A DNA stretch of 64,000 nt from Amycolatopsis vancoresmycina (GCF_000716785.1 NZ_JNYY01000016.1:62001-126000), one strand, 5' to 3'; shown: positions 9,246 to 17,574, counted from the first letter of the stretch. The notes: generated by a model not told the origin, from the letters alone. Translations and numbers: made by a program.

Positions 9246-9742
9246 ACCCCGGCGGGTTCGGGGATCCGGCCGTCCAGCACGGCGAGCAGGTACGGCGAGA
9301 GCAGCTCGCGCAGGCTCTCGCGGCGTTCCGGCGGCAGGTGGCGGAAGCCCTGGATCGTCCCGTCGCACCCGGCGGCCCCGCACCGGCAGGTGAACGGCTC
9401 GGCCATGTCGTATTCGGTGCTGGCGTAGTGGAAGGTGATCTCCGACCAGGCCGGGATCGGCCGCAGGCTCAGCACCGACCGGCCGCGGATCACGGCCGTC
9501 GGCTCGCAGGCGTGGTTCATGAACCGCCAGTAGTACCGGTCCAGCACGTCCTCGAGCGGGCAGCCGGCCGGCATGTCGACGTGGCTGTGCGCGTCGAGCT
9601 GGACGGTGTAGCGCGTCGGCGTGGCCGTCACGTCGCCTTCGAGGGTGAACAACAGCGCGCGGGCGGGCACCGCCTGGTTGGTGACCAGCCGGTACTCGCG
9701 GTCGTTGCGGACGACGGCTGCCCGTCGCGTGTCCTCAGCCAT
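9242..9742 (-). CDS. SET domain protein (putative lysine methyltransferase)
   Basis: A 166-aa protein that is almost entirely a SET plus post-SET module. It shows FMNHACEPTA (the NHxC/S SAM-binding knot), EITFHYASTEYD (catalytic Tyr region) and CRCGAAGCDGTIQGF (post-SET zinc Cys cluster). SET enzymes use SAM to methylate lysine side chains in proteins. The ATG at 9742 follows a strong AGGAGGT site, and the stop overlaps the NRPS-like start by 4 bp. A lysine-methylating enzyme directly coupled to a synthetase that may handle a basic amino acid suggests it modifies the product, carrier or a ribosomal target; this is inference. Confidence 0.85.
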   Translation of the reverse strand: MAEDTRRAAVVRNDREYRLVTNQAVPARALLFTLEGDVTATPTRYTVQLDAHSHVDMPAGCPLEDVLDRYYWRFMNHACEPTAVIRGRSVLSLRPIPAWSEITFHYASTEYDMAEPFTCRCGAAGCDGTIQGFRHLPPERRESLRELLSPYLLAVLDGRIPEPAGV

Positions 9743-9894
9743 CCGTGACCTCCTGGGAAGTTGACCCGAACACCGGAGGCCACGTCGGCCGCGCCCGGAG
9801 AGTTCAGCTCCGCCACCCGGCCCGCTCTCAGGATCTTCTCAACGACGCTCTGGTAGCCGCGGTCCGGCCGGCACCCGCATGCGAGGATCGCGGG

Positions 9895-11526
9895 GTGTCT
9901 GCGACTTCCTCCCGTACCCCCTCGTTCTGGGACGACGCGGTCGTCTACCAGCTCTACGTCCGCTCCTTCGCCGACAGCGACGGCGACGGCGTCGGCGACC
10001 TCGGCGGGGTGATCCGGCGGCTGGACCACATCGCCGGGCTCGGGGCCGGCGCGATCTGGCTCAACCCGTGCTACCCCTCGCCGCAGGCCGACCACGGCTA
10101 CGACATCGCCGACTACCGCGGCGTCAACCCCGAGTACGGCACCCTCGAAACGTTCGACCGGCTGGTCGCCGAGGCGCACGCGCGCGGGCTGCGGATCTTG
10201 CTGGACCTGGTCCCGAACCACTGCTCGGACCGGCACCCGTGGTTCACCGCGGCGCTCGCCGCCGGCCCCGGCTCCCCCGAGCGCGCGCGGTTCGTCTTCC
10301 GCGACGGCCGGGGCGACGCGCCGCCCAACAACTGGCAGTCGGTGTTCGGCGGGCCGGCCTGGACCCGCGTCACCGAACCCGATGGCACGCCCGGCCAGTG
10401 GTACCTGCACCTGTTCACCCGCGAGCAGCCGGACTTCGACTGGCGCAACGCCGAGGTGCTGGCCGAGTTCGACGACATCCTGCGGTTCTGGTTCGACCGC
10501 GGCGTGGACGGGTTCCGCATCGACGTCTGCCACGGGCTGATCAAGGACGCGGCCCTGCGCGACTGGGACGGCGGCGGCTACAACGCCCACAGCTGGAACC
10601 AGCCGGAGGTGCACGGAATCTTCCGGCGCTGGCGGGCGCTGGCCGAGGGCTACGACCGCGACCTGCTGCTGGTCGGCGAGGTGTGGGTGCCCGACCCGGG
10701 CGACCTCGACGACTACCTGCGCCCGGACGAGCTGCACCAGGCGTTCTCGTTCGACCTGCTCGTCCAGCCGTGGGACGCCGGGGCGCTGCGCGGCGCCGTC
10801 GAGCGCGCCGCGGCCCGGACCGCGGTGCACGGCGCACCGGCGGCGTGGACGCTGGCCAACCACGACGTGCACCGGGCGGTCACGCGCTACGGCATCGTCC
10901 GCCCCGAGCCCGCGCCCCCGAGCAACGACGCGTTCGCCGCCCTGATGCGCCCCCGCGGCGAGGTCGACGTCAAGCTGGGCGAGCGGCGCGCCCGGGCGGC
11001 GCTGCTCCTGGTGCTGGCCCTGCCCGGCTCGGTGTTCCTGTACCAGGGCGAGGAGCTCGGCCTGCCCGAGGTGCTCGACCTGCCGGACGAGGCCCGCCAG
11101 GACCCGGTGTTCCACCGCAGCGGCGGCCGGGAGAAGGGCCGCGACGGCTGCCGGGTCCCGCTGCCCTGGTCGGCGGCCGCCCCGGCGTTCGGCTTCGGCA
11201 CGGGCACGCCGTGGCTGCCCCAGCCGGACTGGTTCGCGGCGTATGCGGCGGACGTCCAGGACGAGACGTCGACGCTGCACCTCTACCGCCGCGCGATCCG
11301 GGCCCGGCACGAGCTCGGCCTCGGCGAGCCCGGCGAGGTGGCGTGGCTCGCGACGGGCGAGGACACGGTGCTCGCGTTCCGCCGCGGCGAGGTGGTGTGC
11401 GTGGTCAACACCGGGGCCACGGATTTCACGCCCCCCGCGCAGTGGGGTGCGGTCGTGCTGCACAGCGGCGAACCCGCCGTCGTGGCCGCGGACACCGCGG
11501 CGTGGCTGGCCCCGGCCCGTTCGTAG
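9895..11526 (+). CDS. Glycoside hydrolase family 13 alpha-glucosidase-type enzyme
   Basis: A 543-aa cytosolic enzyme of the oligo-1,6-glucosidase/alpha-glucosidase type. It has WDDAVVYQLYVRSFADSDG, DLVPNHCSDRHPWF, GFRIDV with nucleophile Asp210, VGEVW with acid/base Glu262, and ANHDVHR with the transition-state Asp324. It retains configuration on alpha-glucosides; linkage specificity cannot be read here. The start is taken as the GTG at 9895, about 8 nt after a GAGG site; an in-frame ATG at 9745 would add 50 residues unlike the family and reach into the divergent SET promoter. The gene stands alone between divergent SET and convergent regulator genes. Confidence 0.88.
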   Translation: MSATSSRTPSFWDDAVVYQLYVRSFADSDGDGVGDLGGVIRRLDHIAGLGAGAIWLNPCYPSPQADHGYDIADYRGVNPEYGTLETFDRLVAEAHARGLRILLDLVPNHCSDRHPWFTAALAAGPGSPERARFVFRDGRGDAPPNNWQSVFGGPAWTRVTEPDGTPGQWYLHLFTREQPDFDWRNAEVLAEFDDILRFWFDRGVDGFRIDVCHGLIKDAALRDWDGGGYNAHSWNQPEVHGIFRRWRALAEGYDRDLLLVGEVWVPDPGDLDDYLRPDELHQAFSFDLLVQPWDAGALRGAVERAAARTAVHGAPAAWTLANHDVHRAVTRYGIVRPEPAPPSNDAFAALMRPRGEVDVKLGERRARAALLLVLALPGSVFLYQGEELGLPEVLDLPDEARQDPVFHRSGGREKGRDGCRVPLPWSAAAPAFGFGTGTPWLPQPDWFAAYAADVQDETSTLHLYRRAIRARHELGLGEPGEVAWLATGEDTVLAFRRGEVVCVVNTGATDFTPPAQWGAVVLHSGEPAVVAADTAAWLAPARS

Positions 11527-11613
11527 GCGGGTGATCGGGCGCGGAAACCGCTTTCCCGTCCCTCACCCGAGTGATCTCGGGCGCGGGCCGAGCCGGTGAA
11601 TTCACAGCCGCGG

Positions 11614-11904
11614 TCAGCCGCCGGGCACCGGCTCGGAACCCAGCGCCGCCAGGAGGTCCGCCACGCGGTGGTGCGCCTCCAGGGGGTGCCGCAGCCGGCC
11701 TTCCGGGTGGATCTTGTAGTGGTTGCGCCGTCCGACGCGCTCGCGCTCGAGGTAGCCCTCCGCGATGAGGTCGGCGAGGATGAGCTGCACGCCGCGTTCG
11801 GTGATCCCCACGCGCCGGGCGATGTCGTGCAGCGTCCGATCCGGATCCGCGGCCACGCACAGCAGGACGTGCGCGTGGTTGCTGAGGAACGTCCACGAAG
11901 CCAT
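11614..11904 (-). CDS. Winged-helix transcriptional regulator
   Basis: A 96-aa protein that is essentially one winged helix-turn-helix: TLHDIARRVGITERGVQLIL is the HTH and ERVGRRNHYKIHPEG the wing, in MarR/ArsR style. It has no ligand domain or metal-binding Cys cluster. The ATG at 11904 starts the conserved domain; upstream in-frame codons run into the terC control region. It is divergent from terC. An inverted repeat (11935-11952) inside the putative terC promoter is a plausible binding site. The target is inferred, not shown. Confidence 0.75.
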   Translation of the reverse strand: MASWTFLSNHAHVLLCVAADPDRTLHDIARRVGITERGVQLILADLIAEGYLERERVGRRNHYKIHPEGRLRHPLEAHHRVADLLAALGSEPVPGG

Positions 11905-11928
11905 ACCGGCCACAGTAGACGTCCGAAC

Positions 11929-11957
11929 TTGACAGACGAAGTGGAGTTCGTCATTCT
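11929..11957 (+). promoter_or_regulatory. Putative terC promoter
   Basis: TTGACA at 11929-11934, a 17-bp spacer and CATTCT at 11952-11957. The -35 is perfect and the -10 weak. Transcription would begin just before the riboswitch aptamer. Confidence 0.5.
11935..11952. promoter_or_regulatory. Inverted repeat, candidate operator
   Basis: GACGAA and TTCGTC are separated by 6 bp and lie exactly in the -35/-10 spacer of the terC promoter, 31 bp from the divergent regulator's start. A repressor bound here would block RNA polymerase. Confidence 0.4.
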
Positions 11958-11965
11958 GGTGGCAG

Positions 11966-12082
11966 CGGAGGGGAGTACCCGCCAGGTCCGGCATCGTCAG
12001 TACGGCTGCCCGAGTGCAGCTCGGTGCCGGCGTCACCTTCGGGTGGCCGGGGAGACCTCCGGTTCGTCACCGAACCGGAGGA
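11966..12082 (+). ncRNA. yybP-ykoY-type manganese riboswitch upstream of terC
   Basis: The two most conserved elements of this class are present: GGGGAGTA at 11970-11977 and GGAGACC at 12051-12057. CGGAGG (11966-11971) pairs perfectly with CCTCCG (12056-12061) to form the closing helix P1. A perfect 10-bp hairpin follows (12057-12066 with 12071-12080), and its 3' arm contains the start of the ribosome site GGAGGAG (12077-12083). P1 and this hairpin share 12057-12061, so they exclude each other. Metal binding that fixes P1 would free the ribosome site and switch on the exporter. The class is known to sense Mn2+ and to precede TerC-type exporters; the exclusion model is read from the pairing. 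Confidence 0.85.
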
Positions 12083-12089
12083 GTGTGTC

Positions 12090-13022
12090 GTGACCGTCCC
12101 GCTGTGGGCCTGGGCCGCCGTGCTCGGCGTCATCCTGGCCATGCTCGCCATCGACCTCGCCGCCCACCGCAAGGCGTCCGTCGTCGGCGTCCGCGAAGCG
12201 CTCGCCTGGTCCGGCGTCTGGGTCGCGCTGGGGCTCGCCTTCGGTGCCGTGGTCTGGTGGATCTGGGGCGCGGAGTTCGCGGGCCAGTACTTCGCCGGCT
12301 ACGTCATCGAGAAGTCCCTGGCCGTCGACAACGTCTTCGTGTTCGCGATCATCTTCGGCTACTTCGCCGTCCCCCGCGAGTACCAGCACCGCATCCTGTT
12401 CTACGGCGTCGTCGGCGCGCTGGTGTTCCGCGCGGTGTTCATCGCCGCGGGTTCGGTGCTGATCGCGAGTTTCGCCTGGATCCTCTACGTGTTCGGCGCG
12501 TTCCTGGTCATCACCGGCATCCGGATGGCGCTGCACCGGGACGAGGCGGTCGACTACGGCAAGAACCCGGTGCTGCGGGTGTTCCGCCGCATCGTCCCGA
12601 CCACCGACGGCGACCACGGCGGCCGGTTCCTGGTGCGCCAGGGCGGCCGCTGGGTGGCGACGCCCCTGCTCGCGGTGCTGGTGCTGATCGAGGTCACCGA
12701 CGTCGTCTTCGCGGTCGACTCGATCCCGGCGATCTTCGCGGTGACCCAGGAGCCGTTCCTCGTGTTCACGTCGAACGCGTTCGCGGTACTGGGGTTGCGG
12801 GCGATGTACTTCCTGCTGGCCGACGTCATGCACCGGTTCGTGTACCTGAAGCTCGGGCTGGCGATGGTGCTGGTGTGGGTGGGCGTGAAGATGCTGCTGC
12901 TGGACGTGTGGAAGATCCCGACAGCGCTGTCGCTGGGCGTGGTCGCCGCAATCCTGGCGACGGCGATCGCCGCCAGCCTGCTCCGGACCCGCACCGCGGC
13001 GGCGGAGAAGGAAATCCGCTGA
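12090..13022 (+). CDS. terC: TerC family membrane protein, probable manganese exporter
   Basis: A 310-aa protein with about eight to nine helices. The TerC signatures are present: EKSLAVDNVFVFAIIF and EVTDVVFAVDSIPAIFA, whose membrane Asp residues are thought to bind the metal. Relatives (B. subtilis MeeF/MeeY, E. coli Alx) export Mn2+, some loading exoenzymes. The GTG start at 12090 lies 6 nt after GGAGGAG, which sits in the riboswitch expression platform. The riboswitch upstream supports a Mn2+ role over the tellurite role implied by the name. It is convergent with the sigma-factor gene. Confidence 0.88.
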   Translation: MTVPLWAWAAVLGVILAMLAIDLAAHRKASVVGVREALAWSGVWVALGLAFGAVVWWIWGAEFAGQYFAGYVIEKSLAVDNVFVFAIIFGYFAVPREYQHRILFYGVVGALVFRAVFIAAGSVLIASFAWILYVFGAFLVITGIRMALHRDEAVDYGKNPVLRVFRRIVPTTDGDHGGRFLVRQGGRWVATPLLAVLVLIEVTDVVFAVDSIPAIFAVTQEPFLVFTSNAFAVLGLRAMYFLLADVMHRFVYLKLGLAMVLVWVGVKMLLLDVWKIPTALSLGVVAAILATAIAASLLRTRTAAAEKEIR

Positions 13023-13112
13023 GAACGGCCACGGCCGGCACGCCGGACTGGCCGGGCGTTCTCGCGGCGATCGCCGTCGCCGCCGGGCTGTTCGTGGTCC
13101 GGCGCGGCTGCT

Positions 13113-13131
13113 GCTCGCTCACCGAGCGAGC
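13113..13131. terminator. Small hairpin between terC and the sigma factor gene
   Basis: GCTCGCT / AGCGAGC form a 7-bp stem with a 5-nt loop and overlap the sigma-factor stop codon. It may serve both convergent genes. There is no U tract. Confidence 0.35.
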
Positions 13132-14069
13132 CGGGCCGGCAGGCCGGCGGCCGTGACGAGCCCGGGGCCGTGGAACTTCACCGCCCGCGAGAAACGGCCG
13201 TCCCGCACCGTGAACACCCACAGCCCGTCGGGGCCGTCCGGGCGGTAGCTGCCCGCGGCCGGCTGGCCGTTCGCGCGGGTGGGCAAGAGCCGGGCGGCGC
13301 CGCCCGGTGCGGAGAACGCGCGCTCCAGGAACGGCAGGCACACGTCCACGCCCTTGAACCACAGCGGGTGCGGTACGGCTTCGAGGGTGAAGTCGTCGTG
13401 GATGACGGCCCGCAGCGCCACGGTGTCCTCGGCCTCGAACGCCGCGATGTAGCGGTCGAGCAGCGCGCGCTCGTGCTCCGGGCCGGGCGGCGGCCGGTCG
13501 TCCAGGTCCAGCTCGTCGAGCCGGCCGCGGGCCCGCTGCAGGAGGCTCTTCACCGCCGGGACGCTGACGCCGAGGGTGTCCGCGATCTCGGTGGCCTGCC
13601 ACGAGAGCACCTCGCGCAGCAGGAACGCCGCGCGCTGCCGGGCCGGCAGGTGCTGCAGCGCCGCGACCAGCGCCAGCCGGACCGACTCGCGCCGCACGAC
13701 GACCTCGCCCGGATCACCGAGCACCGCGTCCGGCAGCGGCCCGAGCCACGCGACGGAGTCGTCGGCGAAGGCCCGCACACCGGGGTCGTCCGACGGCGCG
13801 CCGAGGCCGGCGGGCAGCACCCGCCGGCTCCGGTGGTTCAGGTGGGTCAGGCACGCGTTGGTGGCGATCCGGTAGAGCCACGTCTTGAGCGAAGACCGCT
13901 CCTCGAACGCGGCGACCCCGCGCGCGGCCTTGAGCCAGGTTTCCTGGACGACGTCTTCGGCGTCCTGGTAGGACCCGGTCATCCGGTAGCAGTGCGCGAC
14001 CAGCGCCGGGCGGAGCGAGCCGAACTTGGCCTGCAGCCACTCGGTCCCGTGAATCGCTTCGGAAGACAC
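13119..14069 (-). CDS. Sigma-70 family sigma factor with C-terminal SnoaL-like domain
   Basis: A 316-aa protein. Region 2 is at about residues 12-80 (YRMTGSYQDAEDVVQETWLKA and TWLYRIATNACL). Region 4 is at about 130-185 (HLPARQRAAFLLREVLSWQATEIADTLGVSVPAVKSLLQRAR). A C-terminal NTF2/SnoaL-like domain follows (ALLDRYIAAFEAEDTVALRAVIHDDF to WVFTVRDGRFSRAVKF). In such ECF groups this domain controls the factor instead of an anti-sigma factor. The GTG start at 14069 follows AGGAGG with a short 4-nt spacer. It lies 31 bp after the ICL-like gene in a three-gene operon, so the exporter and enzyme may be co-expressed with it or part of its regulon. Confidence 0.85.
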   Translation of the reverse strand: MSSEAIHGTEWLQAKFGSLRPALVAHCYRMTGSYQDAEDVVQETWLKAARGVAAFEERSSLKTWLYRIATNACLTHLNHRSRRVLPAGLGAPSDDPGVRAFADDSVAWLGPLPDAVLGDPGEVVVRRESVRLALVAALQHLPARQRAAFLLREVLSWQATEIADTLGVSVPAVKSLLQRARGRLDELDLDDRPPPGPEHERALLDRYIAAFEAEDTVALRAVIHDDFTLEAVPHPLWFKGVDVCLPFLERAFSAPGGAARLLPTRANGQPAAGSYRPDGPDGLWVFTVRDGRFSRAVKFHGPGLVTAAGLPARLAR

Positions 14070-14100
14070 ACACCCTCCTGCTCGTCGGGGACATCGTCGG

Positions 14101-14859
14101 TCAGCGAAGGGAATCTCGCAGCTCTGCGAGCGCCCCGCGCATCGCGGCCAGGCCGCCGCGGTGGAACCGCGGCCCGTAGGACACCCTGGCGACTCCCAGC
14201 GACGCCAGGGTGTCCAGGTCCAGCGCCGGGCCGGTGTTCCCGTTGACCGGCCCGGGCACCCCTTCGACCAGCCGCCCGACGTCGTCGGCGGCCGACATCC
14301 CGATCGGGTACACGCAGTCCGCGCCCGCCTCGCGGTAGGCCCGGCCGCGGCGGATCGCCTCGGCCGTCCGGTCCGGTTCGGGGATCCCGCTCGGCGGCAG
14401 GAAGACGTCGACCCGGGCGTTGAGCACGAGCGGGACACCCGCCGCGCCGGCGGCCGCGCGGACCGCGGCCAGCCGGTCCGCCTGGGCCGCGGTGCCGGTG
14501 AGCCCGCCCGCCCGGTGATCGGTGTCCTCGAGGTTGCAGCCGGCGGCGCCGGCTTCGAGCAGCTCGGCCACCAGCTGTTCCGGCGCCAGGCCGTAGCCCG
14601 CCTCGGCGTCCACGGTCACCGGCACCGGCACGGCGCGGGCGATCCGCGCGGCGGCGGCGAACATCTCGCGCCACGGCGCCCGTTCGCCGTCCTGGTGGCC
14701 GAGCGTCTCCGCCACCGCGACGCTGGACGTCGCCACCACCGGGAACCCGGCCTCGACGACGAGCTCGGCGCTGGCCTCGTCCCAGGCGTTCGGCAGCACC
14801 AGCAGCTTCCCGTGGTGCAGCGAGCGCAGCAGTTCGGCGTGGGTCTTCAGGTCAGGCAT
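14101..14859 (-). CDS. Isocitrate lyase/PEP mutase superfamily enzyme
   Basis: A 252-aa TIM-barrel enzyme. It has LPNAWDEASAELVVEAGF, TVDAEAGYG (the Asp and Glu that hold Mg2+), NLEDTDHR and a C-terminal ARVSYGPRFHRGG. The KKCGH-type loop of true isocitrate lyases is absent, so it more likely cleaves or rearranges another alpha-oxo or hydroxy acid. The ATG overlaps the 3' end of the MFS gene by 8 bp, which indicates coupling. A paralogue with the same fold lies at 30928-31698. Confidence 0.8.
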   Translation of the reverse strand: MPDLKTHAELLRSLHHGKLLVLPNAWDEASAELVVEAGFPVVATSSVAVAETLGHQDGERAPWREMFAAAARIARAVPVPVTVDAEAGYGLAPEQLVAELLEAGAAGCNLEDTDHRAGGLTGTAAQADRLAAVRAAAGAAGVPLVLNARVDVFLPPSGIPEPDRTAEAIRRGRAYREAGADCVYPIGMSAADDVGRLVEGVPGPVNGNTGPALDLDTLASLGVARVSYGPRFHRGGLAAMRGALAELRDSLR

Positions 14860-16270
14860 GGTCGTGCTCCTCCGGTTCGCGCCGCGGGATGGCCCAACCG
14901 GCCAGCGCCCCCGCGGCGGCGAGGACGGCGCTGACCACGGCGGCGGCGGTGAAGCCGTCGGTGAAGGCGCCGGGCGAGGCGTAACTGCCCGTCAGGGAGA
15001 ACCCGAGGACCAGGACCGCCACCCCGAACGCCCCGCCGAGCTGCCGCATCGCGCTGAACGCCCCGGACGCCTTGCCGAGGAACCGCGGCGCGACCGAGGT
15101 CAGCACCGCGCTCTGCGCGGCCGGCAGGCACAGCGCGATCCCGGTGCCGGACAGCACCAGCGGCACCGCGATCGCCCAGTACCCGATCGCGGGCGCGGCG
15201 ACCAGGGCGATCCACAGCATGGCGAGACCGTGCAGCCCGAGCCCCCCGACGACGAACGGCCGTTCGCCGAACCGGCCGGCCAGCCGGCCCGCCACCTGCG
15301 GGACGACCGTCGTCGTCAGCCCCCACGGCGCCAGCGCGAGCCCGGCGGCCAGCGGCCGGTACCCCAGCCCGTCCTGCAGGAACTGCGCCATGAAGAACAC
15401 CGCCCCGAGCGCGGACGCCCAGTGGAAGAAGATCACGGCGTTACCGGCGGCGAACCGGCGCGAGCGGAACAGGTGCAGCGGCAGCATCGGGTGCACGGCG
15501 CGCCGCTGCCGGACGGCGAACGCCCCGAACGCCAGCAGGCCACCCGCCACGGGCCCGGCGACCGCCACACCGGTCCAGCCGGCCGTGCTGCCCTGCGCCA
15601 GGCCCCACACCACGCCGAACGAGCCGGCACCGGCCAGCACCAGGCCCGGGACGTCGATGGCCGGATCCGGGCCGCGGCTCTCCTCGATGCGGGTCAGCGC
15701 GAAGCAGACCAGGGCGATCCCCACCGGCACGTTGATCCAGAAGATCCACGGCCACGAAACCCCCTCGACGACGGCCCCGCCGAGCAGCGGCCCGAGCGGC
15801 ACCGCCACCCCGCTGACGCTCGCGAAGACACCGAGAGCCGTGGGCCGCTGCTCCGGCGGGAACGCCGCGCCGAGCAGGGCGAGCGCGAGCGGCATGACGA
15901 ACGCGGCCCCCGCGCCCTGCAGCACCCGGCCGGCGATCAGCGTGCCGGCGTCCGGAGCGACCGCGCAGATCAGCGACGCCCCGGCGAACACGGTCACCCC
16001 GGCGGCGAAGACCCGGCGCCTGCCCCAGCGGTCACCGGCCGCCGCCGCGGTCACGAGGAGGACGGCGAAGCTCAGGCCGTAGGCGTTGACCGTCCACTCG
16101 AGTTCGGCGGCCGACGCGCCGAGATCGGTCCGGATCGCGGTCAGCGCGGTCGCCACGACCAGCGCGTCGAGCACGACCATCAGCGACGCGACCGCGGTGA
16201 CGGCCAGCACCCACCGCCGCCGGATCCGCTCCGCGGCCGGGGCCGGTGTGGGGGAAGTTCTGGTGCCCAA
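14852..16270 (-). CDS. MFS transporter, DHA2 (14-helix) drug exporter type
   Basis: A 472-aa exporter with about 14 helices. Motif A lies in the 2-3 loop (GDRWGRRRVFAAG), motif C in helix 5 (GVAVPLGPLLGGAVVE), and LDALVVATALTAI in helix 1 is typical of EmrB/QacA-type proton antiporters. The TTG start at 16270 is set by an AGGAGGAG site 7 nt upstream and by the usual short cytosolic N-terminus. It is the first gene of an operon with the ICL-like enzyme and the sigma factor. The substrate is unknown. Confidence 0.85.
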   Translation of the reverse strand: MGTRTSPTPAPAAERIRRRWVLAVTAVASLMVVLDALVVATALTAIRTDLGASAAELEWTVNAYGLSFAVLLVTAAAAGDRWGRRRVFAAGVTVFAGASLICAVAPDAGTLIAGRVLQGAGAAFVMPLALALLGAAFPPEQRPTALGVFASVSGVAVPLGPLLGGAVVEGVSWPWIFWINVPVGIALVCFALTRIEESRGPDPAIDVPGLVLAGAGSFGVVWGLAQGSTAGWTGVAVAGPVAGGLLAFGAFAVRQRRAVHPMLPLHLFRSRRFAAGNAVIFFHWASALGAVFFMAQFLQDGLGYRPLAAGLALAPWGLTTTVVPQVAGRLAGRFGERPFVVGGLGLHGLAMLWIALVAAPAIGYWAIAVPLVLSGTGIALCLPAAQSAVLTSVAPRFLGKASGAFSAMRQLGGAFGVAVLVLGFSLTGSYASPGAFTDGFTAAAVVSAVLAAAGALAGWAIPRREPEEHDHA

Positions 16271-16419
16271 CGGTGTCTCCTCCTGCTCCGGTCACCGGCG
16301 TTCCGCCGCTTCCGAAGACGTAGACACCGCACGCGGCCGGGAGGAATCGGTGCGTGGCTCAGCCGACCGAGCCGGCCGGCCTCGGACCAGTCGCGCCGAG
16401 GTTCCCGCTATGTCCGGAA

Positions 16420-17030
16420 GTCTGCCTACTGGCGGGCGCACGAGCGGCGGCTGAACGGGTTCCCGCAGTTCACCACCGAGATCGACGGGCAGGACATCCA
16501 CTTCCTGCACGTCCGCTCGCCCCGGACAAGGTCGTCGGGGTGCACGCGAACGGGCTCGCTGCGTTCACCGCGCCGGACGCCGGAGCGGAGCTGACCCGAG
16601 GCCGAGCGGGCGCGGCTGAAGCAGGTCGAGTACCTGCGGCCCCCGGCCGGCCTGGATCGTGGAGAAGTTCCGCGAGTGGACCGACCCGGCGGCCGAGCTG
16701 CCGGAGGACGCCGTGGACCGGGACCTGCTGCTGACCAACGTGATCCTCTACTGGGTGACGGGCACCGCCGGTTCCGCGGCCAACTGCTACTACGAGACCG
16801 CGCGCGCGGGCGCCTGGAGCGCGGCCGGGCGGTCGCCGGTGCCGACCGGGGTGGCCGTGTTCCCGCGGGACGTGTCGATCCGCAGCACCCTCGACCGGGA
16901 CCACACCATCGTGCACTGGTCCGAGTTCGGCCGCGGCGGCCACTTCGCCGCGATGGAGGCGCCCGACCTGCTGGTGGCCGACGTCCGGGCGTTCTCCGGC
17001 ACGCTGCGCCGGCCCTGGATAGTCCATTGT
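16420..17030 (+). pseudogene. Decayed epoxide hydrolase (EHN-type)
   Basis: Pieces of one family occur in order but in different frames. An N-terminal piece, YWRAHERRLNGFPQFTTEI, is followed by FLHVRSP and stops near 16520. Then comes LAPDKVVGVHANGLAAF in another frame (about 16520-16585), then KQVEYLR, and finally an intact C-terminal block from KFREWTDPAAELPEDAVDRD through VPTGVAVFPRD to RAFSGTLR. The whole middle, including the HGWPGS oxyanion and nucleophile Asp region, is missing. This is a non-functional remnant with at least two deletions and two frame changes. It is divergent from the MFS operon. Confidence 0.75.
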
Positions 17031-17093
17031 GGACTGAAAGTCCGGGCCGCCCCCGGCAGGCGGGGTGGCCCGGCCGGGGTGCATGCTGGGGTG

Positions 17094-17570
17094 GTGAACA
17101 GCGACCACTCACGGGCTGAACCACGGCGGCACCGCGAGGCGGCCGCCGACCGGCGTGACCGCACGGCCGACGAGCGCGAACGGGCCGCCGACCGCCGCGA
17201 AGCCACGGCGGACCAACGCGACCACATCGCCGATGAACGCGACCGCATCGCCGACGAGCGCGACCGCATCGCCGACGAGCGCGAAAGGTCGGCCGACGAG
17301 CGCGAGGTGGAGCTGACGCGCCTCGAACAGCGCACGGACCGGGCCGCCCGCGACACCGCCGCGGCCGCCCCGGACGCCACCCAGCGGGCCCGGGAGTCCC
17401 TCAAGCGCTCCCGCGACCGCCAGACGTCGAACGCGGCGGCCCAGGACCGCGAGACGGCGGCCCAGCAGCGGGAGGACGTCCGGACCGTGGGCGAGCAGGA
17501 TCGGATCGATCGCGAGGTCGCCCGCACCGAACGGCGAACGGCCCGGCTGAACGACGAACCACCGGCCTGA
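17094..17570 (+). CDS. Highly charged protein with short ADERDRI-type repeats
   Basis: A protein of about 158 aa, rich in Arg, Asp, Glu and Ala. Its core is tandem 7-residue units (HIADERD, RIADERD, RIADERE, RSADERE; earlier RTADERE, RAADRRE, TADQRDH). The period and lack of bulky hydrophobics suggest a long charged helix rather than a classical coiled coil. GTG at 17094 (or 17091) is the likely start. Reading further upstream in this frame enters the epoxide hydrolase remnant, so the two are a chance read-through. The function is unknown; similar charged repeat proteins are common orphans in actinomycetes. Confidence 0.55.
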   Translation: MNSDHSRAEPRRHREAAADRRDRTADERERAADRREATADQRDHIADERDRIADERDRIADERERSADEREVELTRLEQRTDRAARDTAAAAPDATQRARESLKRSRDRQTSNAAAQDRETAAQQREDVRTVGEQDRIDREVARTERRTARLNDEPPA

Positions 17571-17574
17571 CCAC

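Noticed and set aside
5364..9428. 1354-codon open frame on the plus strand opposite the NRPS-like gene
   Set aside because: Low-complexity Arg/Gly/Pro/Asp composition typical of the antisense of high-GC genes; no domain and no start signal.
12090..13022. Tellurite resistance as the role of terC
   Set aside because: Only the family name suggests it; the riboswitch and known relatives point to manganese export.
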